A program made the position numbers and the translations under genes. Under the pieces are notes generated by a model. The model had not been told where the DNA came from. It was given only the letters and a program-made list of their open reading frames with translations, and did not search any database. 8,456 bases of DNA, taken from Oscillospiraceae bacterium. GTDB taxonomy: Bacteria > Bacillota_A > Clostridia > Oscillospirales > Ruminococcaceae. Every line of letters begins with the position of its first letter. Positions within the stretch are counted from its first letter, which is position 1. Positions 1 through 6,867 of the stretch are shown piece after piece. Where the stretch lies: contig JAFQAF010000365.1 in the NCBI GenBank assembly GCA_017400025.1, forward strand, positions 1 through 8,456, read 5' to 3'.

Positions 1-1
1 G

Positions 2-370
2 ATAGACCTTATCTGTCGCAAAAAGCCTGTAAAGGCAGTTGAAAAGCTGAACAGCCTGTTTGAAATGCGCACAGATGAAATATCAATACTTGGGGCAATG
101 GTATCTGGTTTTGTGGACATGCACCGATGCAAAGCAGCACAGCAGAAAAGAATCAGCTATTCCCAGGTTCACAAAGACTTTGAAAGTAAGGCGAATATAT
201 ACCGCTATCAGAAGGCAATGAACAATGCGCAGAACTTTTCACTGTCAGCATTGGAAGAAATTCTGCAGCTGCTTATGAAGGCTGATATAGCAATGAAATC
301 AACAGCCCAGGACAAAAAGCAGATGCTTTATGTTCTTGTGACACAAATAATTATGAAAGGCAGCCGTTAA
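2..370 (+). CDS. holA: DNA polymerase III delta subunit, C-terminal part (partial, 5' end outside window)
   Basis: The frame is open from base 2, upstream of the first ATG at 65, so the gene starts outside the window and only its last 122 codons are present (family length is about 340 residues). Delta is the clamp-loader subunit that opens the beta sliding clamp for the replicative polymerase. Recognition rests on the all-helical C-terminal domain: a VKAVEKLNSLF-type helix, then ILGAMVSGFVDMHRCK, then NIYRYQKAMNNAQNFS, and the closing helix LEEILQLLMKADIAMKS, which matches the usual collar-domain ending in which a run of Leu precedes A-D-(I/L)-A-(L/M)-K. The AAA+ ATPase-like N-terminal domain is not visible. 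The stop codon TAA (368-370) shares its last A with the ATG of the next gene, so the two are probably translationally coupled. The family call is confident, although it rests on the C-terminal third only. Confidence 0.85.
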   Translation: MDLICRKKPVKAVEKLNSLFEMRTDEISILGAMVSGFVDMHRCKAAQQKRISYSQVHKDFESKANIYRYQKAMNNAQNFSLSALEEILQLLMKADIAMKSTAQDKKQMLYVLVTQIIMKGSR

Positions 371-1656
371 TGGAGAAAATCAAAGTCAGCCAGATTGTTG
401 TAGTGGAAGGAAAATATGATGCAATCAAGCTGGACAGTATAATAGATGGACTGATAATACCTGTAAACGGTTTTTCTGTTTTCAGTGATGAAGAGAAGAA
501 AAGTCTGCTGAAAAAACTGGGCAGGGAAAACGGTATAATCCTTGTTACAGATTCGGATACTGCAGGCTTTAAAATCAGAAATTATATAAACAACATCTGC
601 AGAGGAAGCAAAATAATAAATGTTTATATTCCGCCTGTAAAAGGAAAGGAAAAAAGAAAACAGACACCGGGGAAGGAAGGCTTGCTGGGAGTGGAAGGAA
701 TAGACAAACGGCAGCTGCTGAAATGCTTTGCAGATGCAGGGGTAACCCGGAGTGAACAGCCGCTTCAGCAGGGAAATCTGACATATGCAGATTTGTTTGA
801 ACTTGGCCTTTCTGGTACAGATAATGCATCAGAAAACAGAAAGAAGCTTGCAGACCGGCTGAATATACCGTCCAAACTTTCAAAAAAGGCACTGCTGGAG
901 GTACTTAACAGAATGTGCAGTAAAACACAGATAGAAGATATTTTAAATGAAAAACCGGTTCTTTTCTGGGATTTTCATGGTACGCTCACAAAGCCGGACA
1001 ATCAGTGGGTTGATATTGCGCTGCAAGTAAGTGATGAATTTTTCCCTGAAATGAATATTCCTCACTCTGAAATAAAAAAGAATCTCAGCGGAAAATGCCT
1101 GCCCTGGTGGACTTACCCGGACAGGGACACTAGGCATCTGCTTGAAAATGACGGCTGGTGGCGCAGCTGTGAAGATGAATTTGTAAAAATGTATATGGAC
1201 AGCGGTTATGAAAGACCACAGGCTGAAAAAATGGCACCGATGATAAGACCGTATGTAGTGGACAGCAGAAACCACAGATTGCATGATGATGCTGTGGCTA
1301 CATTAAAGGAACTTAAAACAAGAGGATATAAAAACTACATACTTTCAAACAACTTCCCTGAACTGCCGCAGATAGTCAGGGAAATGGGACTGAATGAATA
1401 TTTTGAAGGCTGTGTGGTATCAGCACTGGTCGGTTTTGACAAGCCAAGAAAAGAAATATTTGATTATGCAAGAAACCTGGCGGGGAACCCACAGAAGTGT
1501 ATAATGGTGGGGGATAACCCTGTGGATGATATCAAAGGTGCAAAGCAGGCCGGCTTTGACACTATTCTTGTAAACGACAGGCACCCTGACTACAGCGGAG
1601 ATTACTGCGATTATATATGCAGAACACTGTCTGATATGCTGGATGTGCTGAAATAG
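370..1656 (+). CDS. rnmV: Ribonuclease M5 fused to a HAD-superfamily hydrolase-like domain
   Basis: A 428-residue two-part protein. Residues 1-190 are a complete RNase M5, the enzyme that cuts both sides of precursor 5S rRNA. They contain a Toprim fold with catalytic Glu13 in VVEGKYDA and Asp61/Asp63 in VTDSDTAG, the IPP..GK..GVEG stretch near 85-110, and the C-terminal M5 domain (YADLFELGLSG around 138-148, ending near KTQIEDIL). Typical RNase M5 proteins are about 180-190 residues and stop here. This one continues directly into a HAD-like domain (about 197-428): motif I WDFHGTLT (Asp201; the usual second Asp is His203), cap region with WW pairs, motif II Ser326 (LSNN), motif III Lys358, and motif IV GDNPVDD (Asp382, Asp387). 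The start overlaps the holA stop (TAATG), with AAAGG at 356-360 as a weak ribosome binding site. The RNase half is confident. The HAD substrate is unknown. The join is in frame, without a stop or an internal ribosome binding site. Confidence 0.88.
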   Translation: MEKIKVSQIVVVEGKYDAIKLDSIIDGLIIPVNGFSVFSDEEKKSLLKKLGRENGIILVTDSDTAGFKIRNYINNICRGSKIINVYIPPVKGKEKRKQTPGKEGLLGVEGIDKRQLLKCFADAGVTRSEQPLQQGNLTYADLFELGLSGTDNASENRKKLADRLNIPSKLSKKALLEVLNRMCSKTQIEDILNEKPVLFWDFHGTLTKPDNQWVDIALQVSDEFFPEMNIPHSEIKKNLSGKCLPWWTYPDRDTRHLLENDGWWRSCEDEFVKMYMDSGYERPQAEKMAPMIRPYVVDSRNHRLHDDAVATLKELKTRGYKNYILSNNFPELPQIVREMGLNEYFEGCVVSALVGFDKPRKEIFDYARNLAGNPQKCIMVGDNPVDDIKGAKQAGFDTILVNDRHPDYSGDYCDYICRTLSDMLDVLK

Positions 1657-1676
1657 ACAGACTGGAGGTAAAGACT

Positions 1677-2207
1677 ATGAGAGAATACTGGCGTGAAGCT
1701 GCCAAAGAGATGAAAAATGTACGTTCCCTTACCGGTGCTGCTTTTCTTGCTGCACTGAGTCCGGTTCTTGGAATGATGACCATAAATGTGAATCAGTATA
1801 TGCAGATTGGTTTTACCTCACTTATCCACGCTATGACCGGCTTTCTTTACGGGCCGGTGGTGGCCTGCTGTGTGGGAGGTATATCGGATATCATAAAGTT
1901 TCTGATAAAGCCTACAGGGGCATTTTTCCCGGGCTTTACTCTTAATGAAATGCTGGTTGGGTTTCTGTACGGTCTGTTTTTTTACAGACAAAAAGAAATT
2001 ACAATTACAAGGGCAGTTATTGTCCGACTGATAATAACATTTGGAATAAATCTTACACTTACCCCTCTGTGGCTGTCCATAATGTATGGAAATGCATTTA
2101 AATTTATGGTACCTGTAAGGCTTATGAAGAATATATTGATGATTCCGATAGATATATTCCTGCTGGTAACATTGCTCAGGTTTGCAGATAAAAACATCAG
2201 AAAATAA
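1677..2207 (+). CDS. folT: ECF transporter S component, folate family (FolT-like)
   Basis: A 176-residue, very hydrophobic protein with about six membrane segments. It fits the substrate-binding S component of energy-coupling factor vitamin transporters, which docks on a shared EcfAA'T module encoded elsewhere. Family signs are GFLYGPVVACCVGGISDII (about residues 55-73), the PTGAFFPGFTLNE signature (79-91), a LTPLWLSIMYGNAF segment (128-141) and a positively charged VRLMKN turn before the last helix. These match the folate-specific branch best; pantothenate or another vitamin cannot be excluded. The start is fixed by GGAGG at 1663-1667, nine bases before ATG. The gap to the rnmV-HAD stop is only 20 bases, so it is the last gene of the holA operon and ends at the hairpin at 2213-2235. 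No room exists for a riboswitch directly before this gene. Confidence 0.8.
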   Translation: MREYWREAAKEMKNVRSLTGAAFLAALSPVLGMMTINVNQYMQIGFTSLIHAMTGFLYGPVVACCVGGISDIIKFLIKPTGAFFPGFTLNEMLVGFLYGLFFYRQKEITITRAVIVRLIITFGINLTLTPLWLSIMYGNAFKFMVPVRLMKNILMIPIDIFLLVTLLRFADKNIRK

Positions 2208-2212
2208 ATAAA

Positions 2213-2244
2213 CAGCCTCCGTATAACGGAGGCTGAATTTTTTT
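2213..2244. terminator. Bidirectional intrinsic terminator between folT and trkH
   Basis: A perfect 10-bp stem (2213-2222 with 2226-2235, core AGCCTCCGT/ACGGAGGCT) closes a three-base ATA loop. On the plus strand it is followed by AA and seven T (2238-2244). On the minus strand the bases after the stem read TTTATTTATTTTC, also U-rich in RNA. It can therefore end both the holA operon and the convergent trkA-trkH operon. The plus-strand T run overlaps the trkH stop codon (2243-2245), so the two operons share one compact signal. Confidence 0.9.
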
Positions 2245-3724
2245 ATTCTGCAGTATTTTTCTTTTTAAGTGTATTTTTATATACTGATGGTGTGAAAAGA
2301 AGAAGCATAGGCCAGATTTCCAGACGTCCAACCAGCATATTGAAGGAAAGCAGAAGTTTTGAAACAGGGGAGAACATACTGAAATTGCCTGCCGGGCCCA
2401 CCATACCAAGGCCTGGGCCGATATTGTTAAGGCAAGCCATTACGGCTGTAATTGTTTCTTCGCTGCTGAAGCCTTCTATTGCTGTAAGCGCAAACATTGT
2501 GCCTATTGCAATAAACCAGTACACAGCGAAATATGCCAGAGTGTTTCTTACCACTGTTTCGCTGACAGGTTTTCCGTCCATCATAACAGATTTTACAGAA
2601 CGTGGTCTGATAACAGACATAATTTCGCGTTTGATTGCTTTCAGAAGAATAAGCACGCGGCTTACTTTTATACCGCCGCCTGTGGAGCCTGCTGATGCAC
2701 CGCATATCATTATGGCTACAAGGATAAATCTTGACAGCTGTGGCCATAAGTCAAAGTTTGCAGTTGCAAAACCTGTTGTTGTTATGATACTGGAAACAGA
2801 AAAATAACTGTCCAGAAGGGCTGTGCCTGCATTTTCATATGTGCCTGCAATATTAAAGAATATTATGATTGTAGCGCCTGCGACAATTGCCAGATATGCT
2901 TTCAGTTCTTCGTTCGAAAAAGCGTCTTTCAGCTTTTTCATAAGAATTAAATAGTAAATAGAGAAATTCACGCCGAAGAGCATCATAAATACAGCAACAA
3001 TAAGCTGTGACAGGTGACTGTATCCGTCTATACTGTCTGCCTTGATACCGAAACCACCGGTACCTGCTGTGGCAAAACTGGTAACAATACTGTCGAACAA
3101 AGGCATACCGGAAATCAGAAGTGCTGTTATTTCCAAAACTGTGAGTGCCAGATACATAGCATAAAGCACTCGGGCGGTTTCTCTGAGGGTAGGGGTCATT
3201 TTGCCTACGGAAGGGCCAGGGCTTTCCGCTCTCATCAGCTGCAGGCCCTCGCCACCGCCTTTGGTATTTGTCATCGGTACAACTGCCATCAGAAATACCA
3301 GAACACCCATACCGCCCAGCCAGTGTGTAAAACTTCTCCAGTACAGCATACTGTTGGATAAAGCTTCCACATCTGTCAGGATACTTGAACCGGTAGTGGT
3401 AAAACCTGATACAGTTTCAAAAAATGCATCTATAAAATTTGGAATATATCCGCTGATAACAAATGGAAGCGCACCAAATACTGAAAGTATAATCCAGCCC
3501 AGGGCTACAGATATGTAGCCTTCTTTTGCATATATGCCTCTGTCATTCTGTTTTGTTTTTGCAAGTATAAAACCAAAGATTTCACACAACAGAATTGAAA
3601 ATACAAAAGGCAGCACGCTTTCTTTTTCACCATATATGAAGGCAACCAGTACAGCAGGAAGCATACATGCCCCTTCAAGCTGCAGGATATTGCCCATATA
3701 TTTTGCAATAACTCTGAAATTCAT
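2243..3724 (-). CDS. trkH: Potassium uptake protein, TrkH/KtrB family channel subunit
   Basis: A 493-residue integral membrane protein of the superfamily of K+ transporters, which carries K+ inward through four pseudo-repeated M1-P-M2 units. The four pore-loop filters are visible: TTTGSS (109-114), ATAGTGGFG (218-226), TTTGFAT (315-321) and NNIGPGLG (433-440). The Gly-rich intramembrane gate loop GASAGSTGGGIKVSR follows the third unit (342-356), and TrkH-type N-terminal helices precede the first. The length is in the family's usual range of about 480-500. The start is supported by GGAGG (plus-strand CCTCC, 3731-3735), six bases upstream. It lies 30 bases downstream of trkA on the same strand, so the pair forms an operon in which TrkA gates the channel through nucleotide binding. 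TrkH and KtrB names are used loosely in Firmicutes; the length and the double-RCK partner favour TrkH. Confidence 0.95.
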   Translation of the reverse strand: MNFRVIAKYMGNILQLEGACMLPAVLVAFIYGEKESVLPFVFSILLCEIFGFILAKTKQNDRGIYAKEGYISVALGWIILSVFGALPFVISGYIPNFIDAFFETVSGFTTTGSSILTDVEALSNSMLYWRSFTHWLGGMGVLVFLMAVVPMTNTKGGGEGLQLMRAESPGPSVGKMTPTLRETARVLYAMYLALTVLEITALLISGMPLFDSIVTSFATAGTGGFGIKADSIDGYSHLSQLIVAVFMMLFGVNFSIYYLILMKKLKDAFSNEELKAYLAIVAGATIIIFFNIAGTYENAGTALLDSYFSVSSIITTTGFATANFDLWPQLSRFILVAIMICGASAGSTGGGIKVSRVLILLKAIKREIMSVIRPRSVKSVMMDGKPVSETVVRNTLAYFAVYWFIAIGTMFALTAIEGFSSEETITAVMACLNNIGPGLGMVGPAGNFSMFSPVSKLLLSFNMLVGRLEIWPMLLLFTPSVYKNTLKKKNTAE

Positions 3725-3754
3725 ATTAATCCTCCATAAATGTACTAATCAATA

Positions 3755-5143
3755 TTAAAATTCCACAGCGAAAATATCTGTAAGAGCGCTGATAGCCTGG
3801 TCTGATGTAGTAACTACAACAATTGAATCGCCCGGCAGCAGACAGTCGGAACCTTTTGGAATAATTACCTGTTTGTTTCTTATAATACTTGCAATAAGGA
3901 TGTTTGGCTTGAGCTTAAGTTCCATAAGTGTTACACCCTGGTAATTTCCTTCTTCCGGCACAGTGAAGCCAAGAGCTTCAGCTTTGCCGTTTGAAAGGCG
4001 GTAGAGTGTTTCGACAGTGCCTGCTTTACTGTTTCCGATAACACCGCCATCCTGATAGATTGCGCGTACATAGCGCATAATTTCATTGGCAACCAGCAGC
4101 TTAGGACTTACAGTTGTGTCGATACCGGCTTTGTTGAGTACGCCTATGTATTCTGTATGGTTTATTTTTGTAACAGTTTTAGGTATATCAAGAGAGTTGG
4201 CGAACATTGAAATAATCATGTTTTCTTCGTCCATACCGGTCAGTGAAATTACTGCGTCCATATCTCTGATGCCTTCTGCCAGCAGTAATTCCATTTCAGT
4301 GCCATTGCCATGAATTACAGTGGCCTTTGGCAGCTCGTGGCTCAGTTCTTCACATTTATCCCTGTCAGTTTCGATAATTGTCACATCTACCTTTGCTTTT
4401 TCCAGAAGCTGTGCAAGGTAAAGTGAAATATGCCCGCCGCCTATAATCATTGCATTTTCAACAGGCTTGTGGTTGATGTTCAGTGTTTTCATAAGGCTGA
4501 TAAGTTTTGCGGCATCTGCAGTAACTATAATATGGTCACCGGAATGAAGCACAAAGTTACCATCCGGAATAGACACTTCACCGTTTCTTTCAACTGCGCA
4601 GATAAGTGCATTTACACGGATAATATCCTTTACTTCCATCAGTTTCTTGCCGTCAAGAGGGCTGCCGTCAGGCAGTTTGATTTCAACAAGTTCCACGCGG
4701 CCCTGGGCGAATGAATCACGTTTGAGGAAGGAAGGGAACTGCAGTATTCTGAAAATTTCCCTTGCAGTGGCCTTTTCCGGGTTGAGGGCAATATCCAGCC
4801 CGAGTTTATGACGCAGAAATTCTATCTGCTGGTCATATTCCGGATTGCGCACTCTGGCTACTGTATGTGTTGCTCCCAGCATATTGGCTACAACACAGCA
4901 CAGCAGGTTGATTTCATCGCTGGAAGTTGCAGCTATAACAAGGTCACTGGTTTCAACACCAGCTTCGCGCTGTACGTCTACGGTAGCACCGTTTCCGTTT
5001 ACTACGGCAACGTCAAAGTTTGTCTGTAAATCTTCAAGAATATTTTCGTCGTTATCTATTACTACAACGTCGTGATTTGCTTCTACAAGAAGTTTGGTCA
5101 GCAGGTGGCCGACTTTGCCTCCGCCTACAACTACAACATTCAT
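3755..5143 (-). CDS. trkA: Trk system potassium transport regulatory subunit TrkA
   Basis: A 462-residue cytosolic protein made of two tandem RCK units that form the nucleotide-sensing ring under TrkH. Unit 1 has the Rossmann dinucleotide loop GGGKVG (7-12) with ribose-binding Asp30 and a VNGNGA segment (48-53). Its TrkA-C domain covers about 145-215 (LDGKKLMEV, SGDHIIVTA). Unit 2 repeats this with GGGHIS (235-240), Glu258 at the end of strand 2, HGNGTE (278-283), and a second TrkA-C domain at about 375-460 ending LLPGDSIVVV. The Asp at strand 2 in unit 1 suggests NAD(H)-type binding, as known for the family. The length is typical. AAGGAGA (plus TCTCCTT, 5151-5157) sets the start. It is the first gene of the trkA-trkH operon, behind the promoter at 5175-5203. 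Confidence 0.96.
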   Translation of the reverse strand: MNVVVVGGGKVGHLLTKLLVEANHDVVVIDNDENILEDLQTNFDVAVVNGNGATVDVQREAGVETSDLVIAATSSDEINLLCCVVANMLGATHTVARVRNPEYDQQIEFLRHKLGLDIALNPEKATAREIFRILQFPSFLKRDSFAQGRVELVEIKLPDGSPLDGKKLMEVKDIIRVNALICAVERNGEVSIPDGNFVLHSGDHIIVTADAAKLISLMKTLNINHKPVENAMIIGGGHISLYLAQLLEKAKVDVTIIETDRDKCEELSHELPKATVIHGNGTEMELLLAEGIRDMDAVISLTGMDEENMIISMFANSLDIPKTVTKINHTEYIGVLNKAGIDTTVSPKLLVANEIMRYVRAIYQDGGVIGNSKAGTVETLYRLSNGKAEALGFTVPEEGNYQGVTLMELKLKPNILIASIIRNKQVIIPKGSDCLLPGDSIVVVTTSDQAISALTDIFAVEF

Positions 5144-5174
5144 ATTTATATCTCCTTAATGTATAAGTAGTTTA

Positions 5175-5203
5175 ATTTTATCATATTAAAAAGGCACAGT
5201 CAA
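5175..5203 (-). promoter_or_regulatory. Sigma-A type promoter of trkA-trkH
   Basis: Read on the minus strand, TTGACT (5203-5198) and TAAAAT (5180-5175) are separated by exactly 17 bases. Each matches the sigma-A consensus in five of six positions. Transcription would start near 5168, giving a leader of about 25 bases that holds the trkA ribosome binding site. No operator or riboswitch-like structure is visible in this short leader. Confidence 0.7.
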
Positions 5204-5279
5204 TTTGTAGATAATTAATAGGTGTAAAAAATCAGTAAAAGTGTATCGATTTATTGTAAACACACGAACACTGTGATAG

Positions 5280-5299
5280 TATAATAACTGCGGGGTGAT
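5280..5299 (+). promoter_or_regulatory. -10 element and ribosome binding site of the alpha/beta hydrolase gene
   Basis: A perfect TATAAT lies at 5280-5285. No good -35 sits at 17 bases; the nearest is TTGTAA at 5254-5259 with a 20-base gap. Transcription from this element would start near 5292, only about 11 bases before the ATG at 5303. GGGGTGAT at 5292-5299 resembles the extended Shine-Dalgarno sequence, so the leader would be almost nothing but the ribosome binding site. Confidence 0.5.
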
Positions 5300-5302
5300 G
5301 AA

Positions 5303-6019
5303 ATGAAAAAAAGACTAATCATATTGGCTATGGTTTTTATTGCCTTTTTCGGCGCGGGTGCAATATATGTAAATGACTATTACAAAGCTGACAATTATGC
5401 GCTTTCTTCAATGGAAAGCACTGCAGATATTGCAGTCTACAATAAGGAAGATGCAATTGTATTTGAACCTTCTGCACCCAAAGCAGGTTTTGTACTGTAT
5501 CCGGGCGGCAAGGTGGAATATACATCCTATTCACCTGTTGCAAAGGAACTGGCGGCAGCAGGCATACTTTGTATAGTGCCGCATATGCCTTTTAATCTTG
5601 CGGTATTGGATATGGATATAGCCGGGGAAATAACCGCAATGTATCCGGACATTGATAAGTGGTATATCGGCGGTCACTCTCTTGGAGGCTCTATGGCTGC
5701 AGCATATATTGCCGGGGACAACAATGAAATTTCAGGTATTGTTCTTCTGGCAGCATATTCCACAGAGGATATTTCGGAAAAAAATATTGATGTTCTTTCT
5801 GTAAGGGCAACTGAAGACGGTGTACTGAATATGGAAAATTATGAAAAGTATTACAGTAACCTTCCTCCGGACACACAGGAAATAATAATAGAGGGAGGCT
5901 GCCATAGCTTTTTTGGCAGTTACGGGCCACAGAAAGGCGACGGAATACCAACTGTCTCTGTAGAGGAGCAGACCTTAAAAACTGCAGACGCAGTAATTGA
6001 TTTTATACTGGACAAATGA
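5303..6019 (+). CDS. Membrane-anchored alpha/beta hydrolase
   Basis: A 238-residue protein with an N-terminal signal anchor (KKR followed by a hydrophobic helix, about residues 5-22, no lipobox Cys), so the enzyme domain probably sits outside the membrane. The serine-hydrolase core shows an oxyanion-side YPGGKVEY (66-73), nucleophile elbow GGHSLGG (Ser126), a likely acid Asp172 in the ATEDGVL turn, and His201 in GGCHSFFGSYGPQKGDG. The last motif resembles the GGNHxxFGxYGxQxGDG ending of a family of small Firmicutes alpha/beta hydrolases, with Cys where Asn is common. The substrate is unknown: esterase or lipase-like activity is an inference from the fold. It stands alone, divergent from trkA and convergent with the Spo0A-like gene, so the neighbours do not suggest a role. 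Confidence 0.85.
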   Translation: MKKRLIILAMVFIAFFGAGAIYVNDYYKADNYALSSMESTADIAVYNKEDAIVFEPSAPKAGFVLYPGGKVEYTSYSPVAKELAAAGILCIVPHMPFNLAVLDMDIAGEITAMYPDIDKWYIGGHSLGGSMAAAYIAGDNNEISGIVLLAAYSTEDISEKNIDVLSVRATEDGVLNMENYEKYYSNLPPDTQEIIIEGGCHSFFGSYGPQKGDGIPTVSVEEQTLKTADAVIDFILDK

Positions 6020-6044
6020 AAGGAGGCCTGTAAAAGGCCTCCTT
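6020..6044. terminator. Hairpin terminator between the hydrolase and the Spo0A-like gene
   Basis: A perfect 9-bp stem AAGGAGGCC/GGCCTCCTT (6020-6028 with 6036-6044) with a seven-base loop lies between two convergent genes, one base after the hydrolase stop and next to the Spo0A-like stop (6046-6048). The minus-strand tail (TCATTTG) is moderately U-rich and the plus-strand tail (ATTAATGTT) is weaker, so it is probably bidirectional but less ideal than the hairpin at 2213-2235. Confidence 0.7.
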
Positions 6045-6045
6045 A

Positions 6046-6795
6046 TTAATGTTCTGCGGCAGAAAGGTATTCCATCCTTACAATATCAGAGATGCAGGCA
6101 ACAAATTCACTGTTGGAAGGTCTGGTGAACTTACCGAAATGATAGCTGAAATATCTGTTCAGTACGTCATCACCGGCTCTGTCCCAGGAAATTTCAATGG
6201 CAGTTCTCATGGCTCTTTCAACTCTCGAAGGAGTGGTACCGAATAATTCGGCTACAGCAGGGTACAATCTTTTTGTCACATTATTTATAATATCAGGATT
6301 TCCAATTGCCATAAGAATAGCCCGTCTGTGGAAAGAGTATCCTTTTATATGGGCAGGCATTCTGAATTCTCTCAATATATCTGTTACAGGCTTTTCCATA
6401 TCATTAGGGTGGAAACTATCCGGAATGGTGAGCATGGAGCTGATTATACTGTAAAGATATTCGGGTGAGCAGGGCTTGAGGAAGAAATAGTCAAAGCCTG
6501 AATTCATAACTGTAGAAACAAGCTTATCATTATTGTATGCAGAAGATATCAGATAAAGCGTATCATCATAGCCGGCAGCTTTTGCTGCTGTTATCATTTC
6601 CACAGCGTCCATATTTTTCATAAATATATCACACAGGACAGCATCCGGATGATAGCATCGGATGTATTCCAGTATTTCAGCACCATCTTTTTTACAGTAT
6701 ATCAACTGCACGTTCTTATCAGAAAAATAGTCTGAAAAGCTTACCATAACAGCAGGATTATTTTCACTTATAAGTATTTTCAAATTGTCAGCCAT
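6046..6795 (-). CDS. Spo0A-family response regulator, divergent
   Basis: A 249-residue protein with the two-domain layout of Spo0A, the master regulator of sporulation entry. The receiver domain is about residues 5-120 and the Spo0A C-terminal DNA-binding domain about 135-245. The second is well conserved: MPAHIKGYSFHRRAI (146-160), LYPAVAELFGTTPSRVERA (177-195, recognition helix region SRVERA) and PSNSEFVA (226-233). The receiver is more diverged. Phosphoacceptor Asp56, Ser85 (Thr/Ser switch) and Lys107 are kept, but the acidic pair at 10-11 is Ser-Glu instead of Asp-Asp, and the MPxxDG motif after the phosphoacceptor reads MKNMDA. CTCC at 6803-6806 (GGAG on the coding strand) sets the start. 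It is not beside spoIVB, the usual neighbour of spo0A, so it may be a paralogue rather than Spo0A itself, which is why no symbol is given. Upstream 0A boxes suggest regulation by Spo0A or by itself. Confidence 0.88.
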   Translation of the reverse strand: MADNLKILISENNPAVMVSFSDYFSDKNVQLIYCKKDGAEILEYIRCYHPDAVLCDIFMKNMDAVEMITAAKAAGYDDTLYLISSAYNNDKLVSTVMNSGFDYFFLKPCSPEYLYSIISSMLTIPDSFHPNDMEKPVTDILREFRMPAHIKGYSFHRRAILMAIGNPDIINNVTKRLYPAVAELFGTTPSRVERAMRTAIEISWDRAGDDVLNRYFSYHFGKFTRPSNSEFVACISDIVRMEYLSAAEH

Positions 6796-6837
6796 GTCTA
6801 TACTCCAAAATATACTAACTATATATTAAATGTTAGC

Positions 6838-6843
6838 ATTATA
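6838..6843 (-). promoter_or_regulatory. -10 element of the Spo0A-like gene
   Basis: ATTATA on the plus strand gives a perfect minus-strand TATAAT. The bases at the expected -35 position (6861-6866, minus-strand AAAAAG) are far from TTGACA. A poor -35 with activator boxes just upstream is the arrangement known for Spo0A-activated sigma-A promoters. Predicted start of transcription is near 6831, with a leader of about 35 bases. Confidence 0.5.
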
Positions 6844-6867
6844 AGAGAAAAGATTCAACACTTTTTA

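Noticed and set aside
920..970. Frameshift or missing stop as the cause of the RNase M5-HAD fusion
   Set aside because: No evidence in the sequence: both domains are complete and in one frame, and no indel is needed. It remains a possible error that only reads or relatives can exclude.
575..1284. Long minus-strand open frames opposite rnmV-HAD
   Set aside because: They lie opposite a well-supported gene, have no ribosome binding site and give low-complexity Cys/Phe-rich products unlike any family.
1656..1677. Folate (THF) riboswitch before the FolT-like gene
   Set aside because: Only 20 bases separate the genes, too short for an aptamer; the space holds just the ribosome binding site.
3091..3097. 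A perfect TGTCGAA (0A box sequence) on the plus strand
   Set aside because: It is single and lies inside the trkH coding region, far from any promoter; one 7-mer of this kind is expected by chance in several kilobases.
4010..4016. TTCGACA, the reverse complement of an 0A box
   Set aside because: It is inside trkA and encodes conserved-frame residues (the Thr-Val-Glu-Thr region); single copy, no promoter nearby.
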